64,000 bases of DNA from Gnetum montanum (GCA_015680685.1 MNCI01030902.1:588502-652501), one strand, 5' to 3'; positions 33,143-45,399 are shown, counted from the first letter of the stretch. Notes: generated by a model not told the origin, from the sequence alone. A program made the numbers and translations.

Positions 33143-34445
33143 TGAAACACTATGAAAATTTCGAGGCCTCGATGGTTTAGCTAAAGGTTGATGATTCAGA
33201 AAAAGGGTCGTAATAGGGCACGATGCATCAAGTTCCTTTTTGGTTGAAGGTCTATCCTGCCACGTTGCATGGCATAGCACAAGAAAATTCTAGAAGATGG
33301 AGCAAAGCGATGGATGCACGGTGGCAAAACTTCCAACTTTGCAAGTTATCTGTTTCAAAAAATCTTAACTATTGGCAAATTATGCTGTATTATGCTACAT
33401 AGCGTAACATCGCATTATGTAGTGTAATGTCAGAAGATAGTATGCTGCAAACATTAGGGATGACAAATGTTCAAGGCTTCAACAAACACTTCATTTTTCT
33501 TTGCAGACATGCTATTTTATGATGGACTATGCTTTGAAGCGTAATCTGGCGTAGCACAACGTAAGCATAGATAATGATGGCTTGATACAAGTAGCAGCAG
33601 TCTGTATGATGCGATACGCACTCCAGCGTGTTGTTGCGTAATCCCTATTGCCAAATTTACAATGTGTTACACTTTGGTGCATAAGGAAGTGTAACGTTGT
33701 AAGCTTCAGCAACCACCACATCAAGTCAACGGCATCTTGTAGGTTCAGGACACGCATCATCTAAATCACATTTTTCTCCTAACCCTAACCTTATAAATGC
33801 TTCAGTTGATGAAGATCAAAAGGGGCGCAGTTGGAAAAATTTTTCTTTCAAGGTTGGCAAAAGAGCAAAAGAGAATCAGCGATTGTGAGAACGTCGGAGG
33901 TAATTAACAAGAATTCTTGATTAGAAACAATCAGCTACCAGATATTCTCCCACGGTTCTGACTTCCTTGCACCCAGATTGGCTAGATCAAGGTAGATTGA
34001 TCCTTGCTTATTTTATCTTTATATAACTTTCTTGTTACTGGCATATGCTTCGTCCAAACCGAAGCCCGCCTGAAATCATTGTATCAAACACATTATTTTT
34101 TCATAAATTAAATCCCATATCTTGAGATCATATTCTCTGTCAAATCTGATATCTTGCATCCTAGTTAGAAAGATTTGGCAATCTCATCTAAATCGTTTGA
34201 ATTGTCTTCAATTGCTTTCGGGATTAACGATATTGCATCGCTTTATAAAGAATCTTCATTTCACCTTCAAATTATTACCAAACCTTTTACTAATTAAATA
34301 AGTCCCTGTTTGATCGATAAGACCTTTCAGGGTACCTCGGATTCATTTTTCTCTCTAGCATGGTCCTCGCACGGATTCGGGGTTAGAACTGTGTACACAG
34401 ATTTTCATTCGGTATTTCCAGCGACCAATGTTTTCCGCTGTTACA
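33143..34445 (+). repeat. 5' LTR of element C
   Basis: 1303 bp from TGAAACACT to GCTGTTACA, aligned with 48814-50115. About a dozen differences are visible in the first 100 bases, so the element is old. Palindromic ATGTAGCGTAA / TTACGCTACAT-type motifs lie in U3 at about 33380-33430. Confidence 0.93.
33792..33798 (+). promoter_or_regulatory. TATA box of element C 5' LTR
   Basis: TATAAAT stands in the same relative place as the TATAAATA boxes of B and D. The 3' LTR has CATAAAT at 49462-49468, a substitution that would weaken it. Confidence 0.5.
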
Positions 34446-34451
34446 ATTTTT

Positions 34452-34470
34452 TGGCACTAAAAGGAGGGCC
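34452..34470 (+). promoter_or_regulatory. Primer-binding-site candidate of element C
   Basis: TGGCACTAAAAGGAGGGCC lies 6 nt after the LTR. It differs at one base from the site in B and D. The tRNA is not identified. Confidence 0.7.
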
Positions 34471-34690
34471 TTCATAGTTGATCTGCATTTTACAGGTAGT
34501 CTTGTATGCTATTTGTACCCATTTTCAATCAACGTAAACGTAATACGTCCAAGGTTGTTTATAAAATTGTGTGGTGCAGATCGGTCACTTCAACGATTCC
34601 TTTGGAATCCTACAAGATAAAAAGCCCCAATTATTATCTTAGTTCCCCTCTATCTTTCCGATCTTGATCTTTATCATCATTATTTCAAAA

Positions 34691-36950
34691 ATGGTTACAT
34701 CAACCACATTTGTTGACATTGCCAATCTCGAAAACCCTTGGACTCTACAAGTTACACCTCCTGTGGTCAAGCAACCAACTAGTCCAGTGTGACCACGCTG
34801 CTCCCTCAGGCTACAAAACAAGGAGCCTGAGGGACAAGCTCAGCGTAGGGAACACTACAATTTCCTCTAAGCTAAGCTAGTAGAAAACCTACCTCTGTAT
34901 CCACAAGAAGTTGAGGAAAAATGAGAGTATGAGTTCATGTACTGTAATAGGAAAGAACTCATTCCTACGCCTAGTACTTTCATCCACCTGACAAATCAAC
35001 AAAAGTGGATCATAGATCAAATGTTGATGGCTAAGGCATCGCCACAACAGATAGAGGTCTCCTTCCATGATGAAATGCTTCATGATGGACAAGATGATCT
35101 AGAATCTCGCTCTAAAGGAGGTAATCATGTTGATTTCACCATGGCCCCTCCTTCCACAACGTCCCGCATAAACCCATTGTTCATGGTTACCATGCCTCTG
35201 ACATTGTCCAATACTGATCGAATCTCGTATTTGCCAGGTCTATAGTTTCTCTCTCCGACTACACTGCCGGGCGAAGGTGCAGCATAGATCATTCCTCAGT
35301 GGGCACAATTACCTAACCCACCTCATCGTGTGCCTATGCTTGTGTCACTGCATGTACATGTGACACCTACGACCCAATTATCTACAACATCGACTTTGCT
35401 CCCGACTCATACAATAGAGCCTGCCGCCACTATGTGGTGGGCCCCCAACATGTCCCTTATTGCCCATTCGGCGCAAATACACCACCATCCCCACCATCAG
35501 AGTTAGGTTCCACAAATGCTAAACACAGCTATGGGATCTACTCATGCTCCCAGCTAAGCAAACAGCATACCCAATAGCGCAACTGATAACGGTAGCTCCA
35601 TCTGCACTAGCCACTAGATGGTGGATGCCACAAGCAACACAACCTATAGGGAATGTCCCGATGGCACCAACTATCGGCCAAACCGTTGCCTCCGTCCCGC
35701 CATCCAATGCGGCTCCTTCTTCCATTCCACAAACAACTTCATTGCCTACGGGTCTAGATCAAGCCTTCTAGCTCATTCAGACCCTTACAGAGGAGGTCAA
35801 GCACCTCAAGGCTGCTGGTTCTAACATGGTACAAGTCATGGATTTCTACCATGATGATCTTATCAGTCCAGCAGTCCCAGTCCTGTCATTGCCATCTGGG
35901 ATGCCCCTTCCTCATTTCACAAAATACAATGGAGAAGGTGATCCCAACACCCACCTAGTCACTTTTAGATCAGAGTCCCTATTGTTGCAACAATGGCCAC
36001 ATGCTATAATCCATGTCTTTACTATGTACTTAATGGGTAAAGCTTTGTATTGGTATCGAGCACTTCCACGCACTTCCATTTCAACTTTGGAAGAGCTGCT
36101 AACCCAGTTTGTGACTCGCTTCAAATACAACTTGAAGCCAGAGGTCACACTGGACCAGCTTATGGGAGTTAAGCAAGATCTACTCAAGTCAGTCTAAAAT
36201 TTTATATAGCGGTGGAGTGCCACATTGAACAAAATCTGTGAATCCATCATGGAGGCCCATTTATTGGCAATCTTCAAGGGAGCGGTCAATGACTTTATTA
36301 AGTCCAAGCTGTATTACCTTGCTCCCCGTTCCCTCAGCCAAGCCTTTGCTCAGACTAAGAGCATCCAAGACACAGTGGAGGCTAGTAAAGATCCAGCATA
36401 CATGGTCTACAAGAATGCCCATAGTAAGGGTAAGGATAAAGGCAAAGCCACAACAACGATAGTGGTGGTGGTTGCTGAAGGGGTCAAGAAGAAAAATAAC
36501 AATAATAAGAAAACAACTATGGAACCGGCTGAGCCAACAACTAGCTCAAATGGCACCAATCAAGAAGATTCTTCCACCCCCGAAGCATCTCCACAACCAA
36601 GGTCAAAATTTGAGCGTAAAGATCGCTCAAGTTATGCAACTCTACCTATGAAGCCTTCAGAACTTCTGAAGCAATTATTGGGAACCGGCCACATCCGGCA
36701 CAAGGCAGTGTCTGAGGAGGCCCTGAAACACCACAGGCACCACTACGAGCTACTCAAGAATCCCTCCTTAGCCCAACCTAATGAACCACCTATGCCCAAA
36801 AACGTTAAGCTAGACCGATTCTGTGACTACCACCAACTGTGCGACCATGACATGGACTATTGTTGGGCATTGAAGGATGACCTCCAATGTCTGATAGATC
36901 AAGGTGACTTGATTTTAGATAGCAGTAGCCCAACATGCCCAAAAAACTAG
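34691..36950 (+). pseudogene. Gag of element C (broken)
   Basis: ATG 34691 begins a leader homologous to D (54309). A Pro/Thr/Ala-rich part follows. The core lies at 35826-36197 (FTKYNGEGDPNTHLVTF, ALYWYRALPRTSIS, TRFKYNLKPEVT), and a 241-codon open stretch at 36225-36950 holds NDFIKSKLYYLAPRSLSQAF, a Lys-rich basic segment (KGKDKGKA, KKKNNNNKK) and a zinc-knuckle-like block CDYHQLCDHDMDYC. In-frame stops include TGA at about 34790, and TAA at 36196, plus a frameshift near 35560. The long open C-terminal part shows that decay is by scattered point changes. Confidence 0.85.
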
Positions 36951-37307
36951 GCCATGCATGTGTACCAAGATCCGTTGAATGCAAACAACGCAAGGTACAC
37001 AATCAACATGGTAGGAGTAGAGGGCGATAATCAGGTGCACCTAAGGCAGCCTTTTGTGTTGTGAACACAACCTCACTCAACCCAGACAACAAGTCCATCA
37101 ATGCCAACAAGTGGTACTCCAAGGCATCCTTTCATCCTTCTAACTTTATCTCAGAATGCTTCCCGACAACCCGCAGTCATTAAAGTCATGGCCCAGCCCG
37201 CGCCTACACCCAAGGTACCCTTAGTCATTAGAGTGCCAAAACTATCAACCGCCCCTACTGCGTAGGGGCAATCTTCTAAGTCAAACCCTCTTACCATTAC
37301 TATTTAT

Positions 37308-38396
37308 GTGGTCAAGGGCCCTCTTGCACTGGGATTACCCAAACCTCAACCCCTTGCTTCTGTAACTTTAGCTCCACTTGTCAAGAACAAAGAGGTTACA
37401 CGAAAGCAATTATCTCACCCAAGCCAAAGGAAGCGTAACCCTTGTCCAAATGTCACTCCTCCATACAAAATTTTCCTCTTAGGGAAAATGGAAGAGGAAA
37501 AGGGTGAAAAACAACTTGATCATGGGCAAGATCTCTTTGATGCCCTGGCACAAGTCAAATGGGCTCTGAAACAAAAAAATACAACATTGAGCCTATATGA
37601 CTTGCTCATGACGTCGCAAGCACATTATGAGGCTATGGTTCACATGCTAACGTCCATACCTGTGGATGAAAGCCTGCCGGTAGATGAAAAAGAAATCCAC
37701 TCTATTATGCTTCCCACCCCGTTGACCTTTCATGATGAATCCATTAAAGATAATCCTGAGGGTTAGGTCACAACATCACCCATGTTCATCACCATCCGGG
37801 TCAGCTAGCATTGCATCCGAAGAGTACATGTAGATGATAGGGTAGCCACTAATGTCATCCCTTATCCCATAGTGGATAAATTAGGCCTAATCGATTAGAT
37901 CAGTCCTACAACGATGTCATGCCTAAATTCATTCAACGGGGCATGGGTGTAGGTCAAAGGAACCATCCATATCAACTTTGTGGCAGGCGACCAGTTCCCC
38001 ACAGATGCCATGTTTATCATGGTCAAGGAAATGCTTGGATTTAATTTGATTCTTGGGAGATCTTGGTTAGCCCAACTAAGGGCAGTTTCATCACCCATTC
38101 ATCAGGAAATCCATTTGCCTTAGGTAGGAGGAGAAGTGATTATTCACGGTGATGAAATAACCCCTCAAGCTGTTAATAACATAGAGACAGAACAAGGGTT
38201 GAAGATCGAAATGCTTGAGAATCAATTCCTAGTCCTAGTACCTGAGCAAGCCGAAACAATGGCTGATGACAGCCTAACTTGGTCTGAACTACTATTCCCA
38301 GAGGAAGATTATGATGCGAAGGAGAAGGGCCATAAAACTCCCCATCCTTACACGTCGTTAAAGATGAAGGAAATTAAGAAACAGTTACAAAGTTAG
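37308..38396 (+). pseudogene. Protease region of element C (broken)
   Basis: The linker frame at 37308-37766 has DLFDALAQVKWALKQKN and SLYDLLMTS. Protease begins at about 37770; its active-site block reads VDDRVATNVIP, with Arg where B and D have Gly, so catalysis would be lost. The motif FNLILGRSWLAQLRAVSS follows, then an acidic tail (38136-38396). Right behind the TAG at 38394-38396 comes CAG|GTAAAC, a good splice-donor-like sequence. Confidence 0.83.
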
Positions 38397-38559
38397 CAGG
38401 TAAACAATGTTGCCTAACTACTACGGTCTCATCAATCACTCTGTTTAAGCTTACCATTTATACTTCATATGTTTATGCATGTATTTACGCTTTTCACAAG
38501 CTAGTTTCATTACGCTCTTGATTATCTTTGTGCTTTATGTTTCTATTTTCTTTATCCAA

Positions 38560-38850
38560 ATTACGCTAAGCCCCGAAATGGCCTTAAACTAGCAACCTTA
38601 TTTGCACTTCGCATCCGAATTACGCCAAGGCTTGAAATGGCCCTAAACTAGCGACTTCATTTATGTGTGGCATTTGAATCAGTTAAGGCCCGAAATGGCC
38701 TTAAACTAGCAATGTCATTTACGCTCTGTACCAGAAATTTGTTTATGCTTGGCACCTTAAACTGCTAAAAAAAAGGGGCCTGAAATGTCCTTAAACTAGC
38801 AATGTCATTACATTTGGACAATTTAACATCCCGCAATGGCTTCAAACTAG
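38560..38850 (+). repeat. AAACTAG-type repeat array between protease and antisense gene of C
   Basis: Five or so dispersed copies of a 50-60 bp unit contain CCCGAAATGGCCTTAAACTA followed by GCAA. Related units stand at the same place in D (58211-58445) and B (13505-13640), and on the far side of the antisense gene. Confidence 0.8.
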
Positions 38851-39043
38851 TAGGCACATTAACGTTACGCTCTTAAAACTAATCACAATTTATCATAATG
38901 TTAAAACCTACGATACATTTTACATAAAGAGAAAACAACAAAAGGAACATCAAAATTAATACTGAAACTGGTTTCAAATACATTAAAAGAAAGGAATATA
39001 GTATCTTGTCTTGTTACACCACCATAAAACCCAAGGCTAATTC

Positions 39044-42000
39044 ATTACGCATCCCCCTTACTACCACTATCTCCTGTATCCCCTAGTTCAACTTCTACTT
39101 CGAGGAGGTCGTCCTCATAGAGTCCATCCTTTGCACAAGGAACCCCTTCATAAGGGCGATCCTCTTCGTGAGACCCTTTAGCATGCTCTATTTCTTGTAA
39201 ATCCTCTTCATGAGGACCACCACCTTCGTTAGCTTCATCCTGTCAAGGAATTTCCTCAAGTCGTTCCTGCGATCAGACATAGTACATAGATTAACATCAT
39301 CGTCAAAACTAGGTATAACAAATGTAATAATACTACAACTTACCTATGATGGTCCCGCATCAGCAGCAAAGGGGACTTGTTCTAAGCCAATCCACAAATG
39401 TCGCATGATTTCGTCCTTGGTAAGCTCAGACCAAACCCTGTCCCCTAGATTAGTTCTAGCCTTGACCTTCCCCTTCTCCACGGGAGTCCATCAAGGTGGT
39501 TTAGGGAAGAAAGAAGGGACGATAGTCTCACCTCTAGGTAGAGTCACTTTCCTTTCCAGAGAGGCACTCACCGTCACTTGCTCCTAGAACTTTTCAAATG
39601 CCTTGAAAGCACCAATAACGTTGAGAAACATACAAAGGGATTGAGCCTCAATGGCAGAGTCCCTATAATGTTGATGGTAGGCAGCACTTTCTCATTTGTA
39701 GACCTGTTTTTGATCTTGTTGCGTTTGCCCCTACTCTTGAATGCTCGCGCTAAAGTCCTTCCAGTCCTGGTTCTTCTAAGCAAGGAGGTCCATTTGCATA
39801 CGCTATTCAACCAGTTCACAACTAGTTTAGACACTGTTCCTGAAGATAGCCCAATAACGGGCATAGTCAACGACAACTATCCTCCAGTCCTCGCTTCCCA
39901 TCTCCTGGGCTTGCAGGAATTCATTCTAGGATCTTAGATCCCCAACCTCATCGCACAGAGCCACTCTCTCCTTTTCCGACCTCTGCAATCTCTTCTAGAG
40001 GTCCTTCTTTACATTCTGACATTCCCATAAGGAGCGAGTTGAGCATAAAGCACATTTACATATCTCATCGTAAATGTTGTACGGCACGACGGTCACTTTT
40101 GATGAGGGCTCGGCAGTGTCTAAATCGATAGGCTGTGACGGGTCCCACCTGAGGCGAGCTCCTAATAACATAGAGAATAACAGTTAGGCATAATTAGGTA
40201 GCGTAATGTCATAGTAAAATAACCTTTGTGTAATGATTATAGTGTACCAACTTCAGGATCAATGTGCTCTAAGTGATTGATCGTGTCTTGGACGACGCCT
40301 TCCATAAAGGTGAATTTATTAGGAAATTTGCCCCAAGATTGAGTCACCACTATTGTCAAGGGCACGCTCTGGTCACCTGTTACGCAAAATAAAAGTTATG
40401 ACTAAGAAATTACAATGAATAGTACAACCTATAGAAGTTGTCTAGGGTATACCATTACATTGTGAAAAACCAAAATTAATTTTATCAAGCAACAAATCAC
40501 TTGCCTCGGTTAATTCTAGCCGAAAGGACTTCGACATCCTCCACAGCTATTTTCTCTTCATGTGCAGGAGGCTGTGCAGTCCTTGCCTTATTAACTGGGG
40601 CCTCTTCTTCTGAGAATGAGGCCCCTTCTTCGTGCTGTAAGACCATAGCCCCTATTTCAGGGGTCAATCGGTCTACAACCTTTTCCCTCACTATTATACA
40701 ACACGGCTAGTTAACATAAGATTTCACTTTTGTTCAACAAATGTTATGCTATAGCGTCTCTATGCAAACCATAACCACTAACACATTTGGACACTTACCA
40801 CCCAGAAGAATACTTCGCTAGAACCTGATTTTCATCTTTTTCCCGACACCACCCGCTAGCTCAGTCGATCCTTCGATTAAACGAGGCCTTTTCTAGGGCA
40901 TTGATGAATCCACTATCTCAGCAACCAGGCGCTTCCCTCTTGATGCTTCATTGGTGTAAGAGGGGATGCTCCACCCACACTGTCTTGTCCCTGCGTTCGA
41001 GGTGCCGCCATACTTCTAGTCGTTACCAACAACGACTCCCCGATCCCTTCAAGAGGGTCTTGCGATCGGATAGTGCTAAAAATATGGGAGATCCATGGTT
41101 TAGAAATATAGGTGCGATCTTGTTGTACCTAGACCCCATTCTTCTGGACCACCAGAAATTCGAAAAAACACCGGAAGCATGCTATGAAGAAGGAAAAATA
41201 CACATTGAAACAGGTTTCAAGCTTTTGGCAAAGCCTAACCATCTCAACGCGCAAGCCTTCAGCAAAATAGCTCACCCAATTGAAGCATGCCCCTCCTCTA
41301 AGACCTCTCAGATAATTTAGGCTTGCTCGATGATGAGGAATCTCCCTTGCGAGAGTGTCTTGGGGAAGGCCTAGGCCTGAAAAAGGGGGTAAATGGTGTT
41401 GGCCACCTCCAACTCAATCTTATTGCCAGGGATCCCTTTAGTTTCTTTTTGAACCCCTAGCCACTCCTCTATCTCTTTCTAGAGCTTGGAGCTCCTCTTC
41501 AACTTTTCATCTATGGGGAAATCGTCGGAGGGGACCCCAAAGAGATCGGCAAATAGCTGAGCATCAATTTCAAAATTTACATGCACATTACGTATGTGTA
41601 TGTAGAGATGCTTGGCTTCCTTGCTAAAGGAGTTGACTAGGGTTAACATTTCTCCAGCAGTAGTGTTAGGGGTTATGGCTAAGAAAAGGTCCATTAGTCT
41701 AGCTTCCTGAATGTTATTAGTTACTACAATTAGGGCCACTCTATGGCCGAGCCAACGTTGTGCCTCCTTTATGTCACCATAATGGACGAAGAGACTGTTG
41801 GCCTCACCATCGGAAGCAATGATCATAATCTCCTACAATTCCCTGACTATTAACATGAAACCACAGTTAAACCTAAACCAAGACAATTTCACATCATCAT
41901 CACACATTGACAAAACATTGATCCAATCCATCATTACCACAAAGCTTACTAGGCCCACAAGGTAAAGGAAACGAGAGGACTTTCCTTCGCACATATGCAA

Positions 42001-43297
42001 CAGTAAGGGGAGGGTCCAAAGTCCACTTCCTCTCTAGCCATCTAAGTTTCTTGCATCTCGAAAAGAAGTTGGCATAACAGGTAGGGTATTCTGGGATCAT
42101 GAACTCCAGATGTTCCATGACGGTAGCCCACACATTGCTGATGGAGGTAAACTCCCTTATAGCCCTCTCGGCCAATGACAACGTATCATTATTGCCCATA
42201 AGACCACTTTCATTGATAAAGAACATATGCCAGGGAATACAAACAACTCTTTATGCTCAATACGCGTCTAAACAGTAGTTAGCATTACAATACTGTAGAG
42301 TGAAACGAAACTTACCCACCTGCATAATACACGATACCAGGTGGATTCTGGAAATAAGTTGTGGGATGACAGGCCACGAATAGAGTGTTATAGGAGTGAT
42401 AACAGTTAAACCTGGGTATTTCCCAAATCTAGCTTAAACTCCTTAAGCACCTGACATTTTGTTCGTGGTCTTGCACCTGCACAGTTTCAATCAGTCCATC
42501 TGACAGAAATGCTAAGATGCTCTGCGTCAAATTGACCAATAGCATCTCTAAAATAGCAGTAGCTACATTGCCTGGTAGATGTGACCAGATGATTAAGTTG
42601 TAATTGCGAAGCAAAAATTGCAAAAAATCCCGCATGCCTCTTCGGAACCACATTGCCTCCTCCTTTAGATGAGCATTAGGAGGAGGAACATTGGCCACAG
42701 GGACATGAACGCAGCACAGAATGCCCACGATGTCCAAAACGATTAAGACAGGCTTTAGCATGATGCTGTAGGATACAAATGTACTATTGTTAAACAAAAT
42801 CTAAGCATGAATATTTGTTATGCCACACTAGGGCTTGCACAATTCCTGGAAAATTATAGCGTATACTGGACACGCATAGCCAAAACCACCTAAACCTTTG
42901 TAACTGCTCAAGGTCTGTCTCTGACGACGACGATGAAGGCAAATACTGCGTATTACTCGAACGTAATATATAACTGTTATAAAACTCTGATTACATTACA
43001 TCTACACGCTATACATTATCTTTACACAACATTATTCCATATCACCTAAACCTCCATAACAGTAGTTCAATTTGTACAAATAGACATTAATGCTCGACCA
43101 ACATAAGAACCCAAAATATACAAACCACGACCCTGCAACAAACATGACAATAGCGTAAAAGGATGGATAGAGACTTATCGGTTAAGCAGAGTAACTTCTA
43201 GAGCTTCTAATCTAGCCTGTGAAATCCGCTGCAAACTTTCCTGCATCTCGTCAATCCTAGCCAACTGAGCGTTCTTTCCTTTAACCTTAGGTGCCAT
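39044..43297 (-). pseudogene. Antisense multi-exon passenger gene of element C
   Basis: The gene runs opposite to gag-pol. My exon model on the minus strand: exon 1 from ATG 43297 (MAPKVKGKNAQLARIDEMQE) with an unclear donor near 43180; exon 2 42765-42317 (acceptor TCCTACAG, donor GTAAGT); exon 3 42246-41949 (donor GTAAGC); exon 4 from about 41838, containing the frame 41479-41826 (AQRWLGHRVA, ADLFGVPSDDF) and running on to about 41050; acidic exon around 40690-40500; a short exon near 40380-40270 (WGKFPNKFTF); exon 40161-39344 with heptad-like sequence; last acidic exon 39266-39044. Each exon has a homologue in D (58620-63043). Stops in several exons make this copy a pseudogene. Exon 2 resembles FCP1-like phosphatase domains; the rest I do not recognise. 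Confidence 0.7.
42317..42765 (-). pseudogene. FCP1-like (NIF/HAD) domain, exon 2 of the antisense gene of C
   Basis: The exon is 449 bp. It reads LKPVLIVLDIVGILCCVHV, then RRGMRDFLQFLL, NYNLIIWSHLPGNVATAILE and QDHEQN, and later CYHSYNTLFVACHPTTYFQ with NPPG. The order fits FCP1-like phosphatases: the LVLDLNGLL-type motif I, the RPG-REFL helix, the VWSS strand, and the NTL-VDDSPYK-NP motif. Motif I has LDIVG instead of DxDGT, and the DD pair is replaced by AC, so if the assignment is right it is a pseudo-enzyme. This is from remembered family patterns; a profile search would decide. Confidence 0.55.
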
Positions 43298-43427
43298 TGT
43301 TCCAAAAGTCGCAATTGAACAAAGTCCTCAAAAAATCGTCTGCTCACGCCTTGCTCACGCTCTCTTCTCACTATAACCAGGTCCAAATTCGTGATATTGG
43401 TAACCTGTTTTGGGTATGAACCACTGG

Positions 43428-43436
43428 TTTATAAAC
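43428..43436 (-). promoter_or_regulatory. TATA-like box upstream of the antisense gene of C
   Basis: The minus strand reads GTTTATAAA, about 130 bases upstream of the exon 1 ATG at 43297. D has CATAAATAGGG about 150 bases upstream of its ATG. The same placement in both copies suggests a promoter of its own. Confidence 0.4.
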
Positions 43437-43549
43437 AAAATGCTCAACACCAACTAATTATTTCTGCGTGATCGAAGCAGAACTTTCCCAAAACGAGTGT
43501 GTCAATATGACATAAAACGTGAGGATCTGGGCATTAATGTTGTAGATAT

Positions 43550-43800
43550 TGTTTGGGTTATGGTCTAAAATGACCCTAAACTAACACAATGCTTATCACC
43601 TCGTAATTTGCCCACATTAACTACAGTTGTGCAAAATGCAAATCCAACCATTTCGATATGCTAGATGCGCCATGTTGCACTTTTCATCTCATTTCATATG
43701 CTAGCATCTGGGATGCTTAACTGGACATTTCATTTTACAAGCTATGTGCATTTGTAATGGTTTGCTAAGACCTTAAACTGGAAACTTTTTTAACACACAA
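43550..43800 (+). repeat. Short AAACT-type repeats between antisense gene and RT of C
   Basis: Degenerate copies such as GACCCTAAACTAACA (43572) and GACCTTAAACTGGAAA (43770) lie here. The same class of repeat lies on the other side of the antisense gene at 38560-38850 and after integrase at 47310-47640. Confidence 0.6.
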
Positions 43801-43870
43801 TTCTGACACAAAAAAAAGTTATCATTTAACAGATTGATGAAAAAACGATGTAACAACTTCTGTTTTTGGC

Positions 43871-43880
43871 GATTTTGCAG
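43871..43880 (+). promoter_or_regulatory. Candidate sense-strand splice acceptor before RT
   Basis: GATTTTGCAG follows a T-rich stretch, shortly before the start of the RT frame. D has CATTTTTACAG at the same place (63781-63791), and B has TTTTTTTGCAG at 14144-14154. Paired with the donor-like CAG|GTAAAC at 38397-38402, it would remove the antisense cassette from the sense RNA. Confidence 0.35.
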
Positions 43881-44103
43881 GCCACTCGCAAATGGACACA
43901 ACTTTATCTGCATCCTTAGCCTTAACAGGGCCACATGGAAAGATCATTAGGTAGTTTAATCACACGTTGATAGAAACAAACCCTTCCTTTTATGACGCAA
44001 CCATAGCAACTTTGGAAACATCCCAAACTGGCCAGAACATCTGGCTCGAACACTCGACCTAGAGGCTGGTGATGTAATCGAGGACCCCCTTAGCGAGGTC
44101 CCT

Positions 44104-45399
44104 ATGGTTACACACAAGGGTGGAAATAAAACTGTTAGGGTTAGTTTCCTACTAGACCAACAGATGCAAAGTGACATAACCCAAGTGCTCCAAAACAACG
44201 CTATTGTATTCGCATGGTCATATGAAGACATGTTGGGCTTAAACCTGAGATTAATACAACACAACATAATCTTAGACCCATGCATCAAACCAATTAAACA
44301 AAAGGCACAAAAGATTAAGCTGAAAATCACACTAGCAGTGCGTGATGAAATCACCAAGCTATATCAGGCTGGCTTCATTCGTGTGGTTGATTACTCAGAT
44401 TGGGTGTCCAAAATTGTAGTTGTCTCTAAGAAAATGGGAGGCATATGCATCTACATAGACTTCCGGGATATGAAAAAAGCTACAATTAAGGACAACTTCC
44501 TATTCCCGAGTATCGACCAACTAATCAACACAACAGCTGGTCATACACTCTTATCCTTTATGGATGGCTTTTCAGGCTATAATCAAATTCATATTAACCT
44601 AGAGCACCAATTAACCACAACATTCATGACACCCTAGGGGACCTTCTACTACACCATGATGCCTTTTGGGTTAAAAAATGTTGGAGCAATGTATCAACAA
44701 GCCATGAAATACATCTTTAGCGATTACCTCTTAGGGAGATTGAACAATTACGTAGATGATATAGCTATCAAGTCTATAAAGTTAGAAGATCATTCAAAAG
44801 ACCTGGAGTTAGTCCTTAAACGATGTATCCAACATGACTTACGGCTTAACCCAAAGAAATGCGTATCCAGAGTCAAAACTTGACGCATGTTGGGGTTTGT
44901 GGTATCAGAGACTGGCATCCAAGTCGACCCTAATAAGGTTAAAGCCATCATCGATTTAACGCCACCAAAAAATATCAAGGAACTACGTGGGTTATAGGGT
45001 AGGCTTCAGTTCAATAGACGGTTCATTTCAAAGTTAACAGATAAATTACACCCCATGCAACATCTTCTGAAGAAGGGTGTCAATTTTGAATGGACCGATG
45101 ACTGCCAGCATGCATTTGAAAATTTAAAAGAAGAGCTACAACATTTACCAATGGTCTTTCTGCCACAAAGGGATAAGCCTTTCTACATTTATCTAGCTAA
45201 CTCAGACGTGTTTATAGCTGCGTTACTTTGCCAGAAAAGAAACAATGGGTCAGAAGCACCTATCTATTACCTCAGTCATGCTCTATTTGCATATGAAACA
45301 AGGTACAATGAAGTGGACTGTAACTATTTAGCATTAGTTTTCGCACTTAAAAAATGTAGGCATTACCTTTTCCTCCAGTTAGGTCAACATAATTTGTAA
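44104..45399 (+). pseudogene. Reverse transcriptase and first RNase H of element C (broken)
   Basis: The pre-RT block (QNNAIVFAWSYEDMLGL) and the RT entry (IRVVDYSDWVSKIVVVSKK) lie in 44104-44637, the palm block with FGLKNVGAMYQ and the active site NNYVDDIAIKS in 44656-44883, and the thumb and RNase H in 45055-45399 (FYIYLANSDVF, APIYYLSHALF). TAG at 44635, TGA at 44881 and TAG at 44995 interrupt one otherwise continuous frame, at sites where the family normally has sense codons. Removing those stops in thought shows that little else is lost, so decay is recent relative to E. Confidence 0.9.

Noticed and set aside
39210-39937. Plus-strand frames of 125 and 119 codons in element C
   Set aside because: They oppose the coiled-coil and WTPVE exons of the antisense gene, whose minus-strand reading is the one conserved in D.
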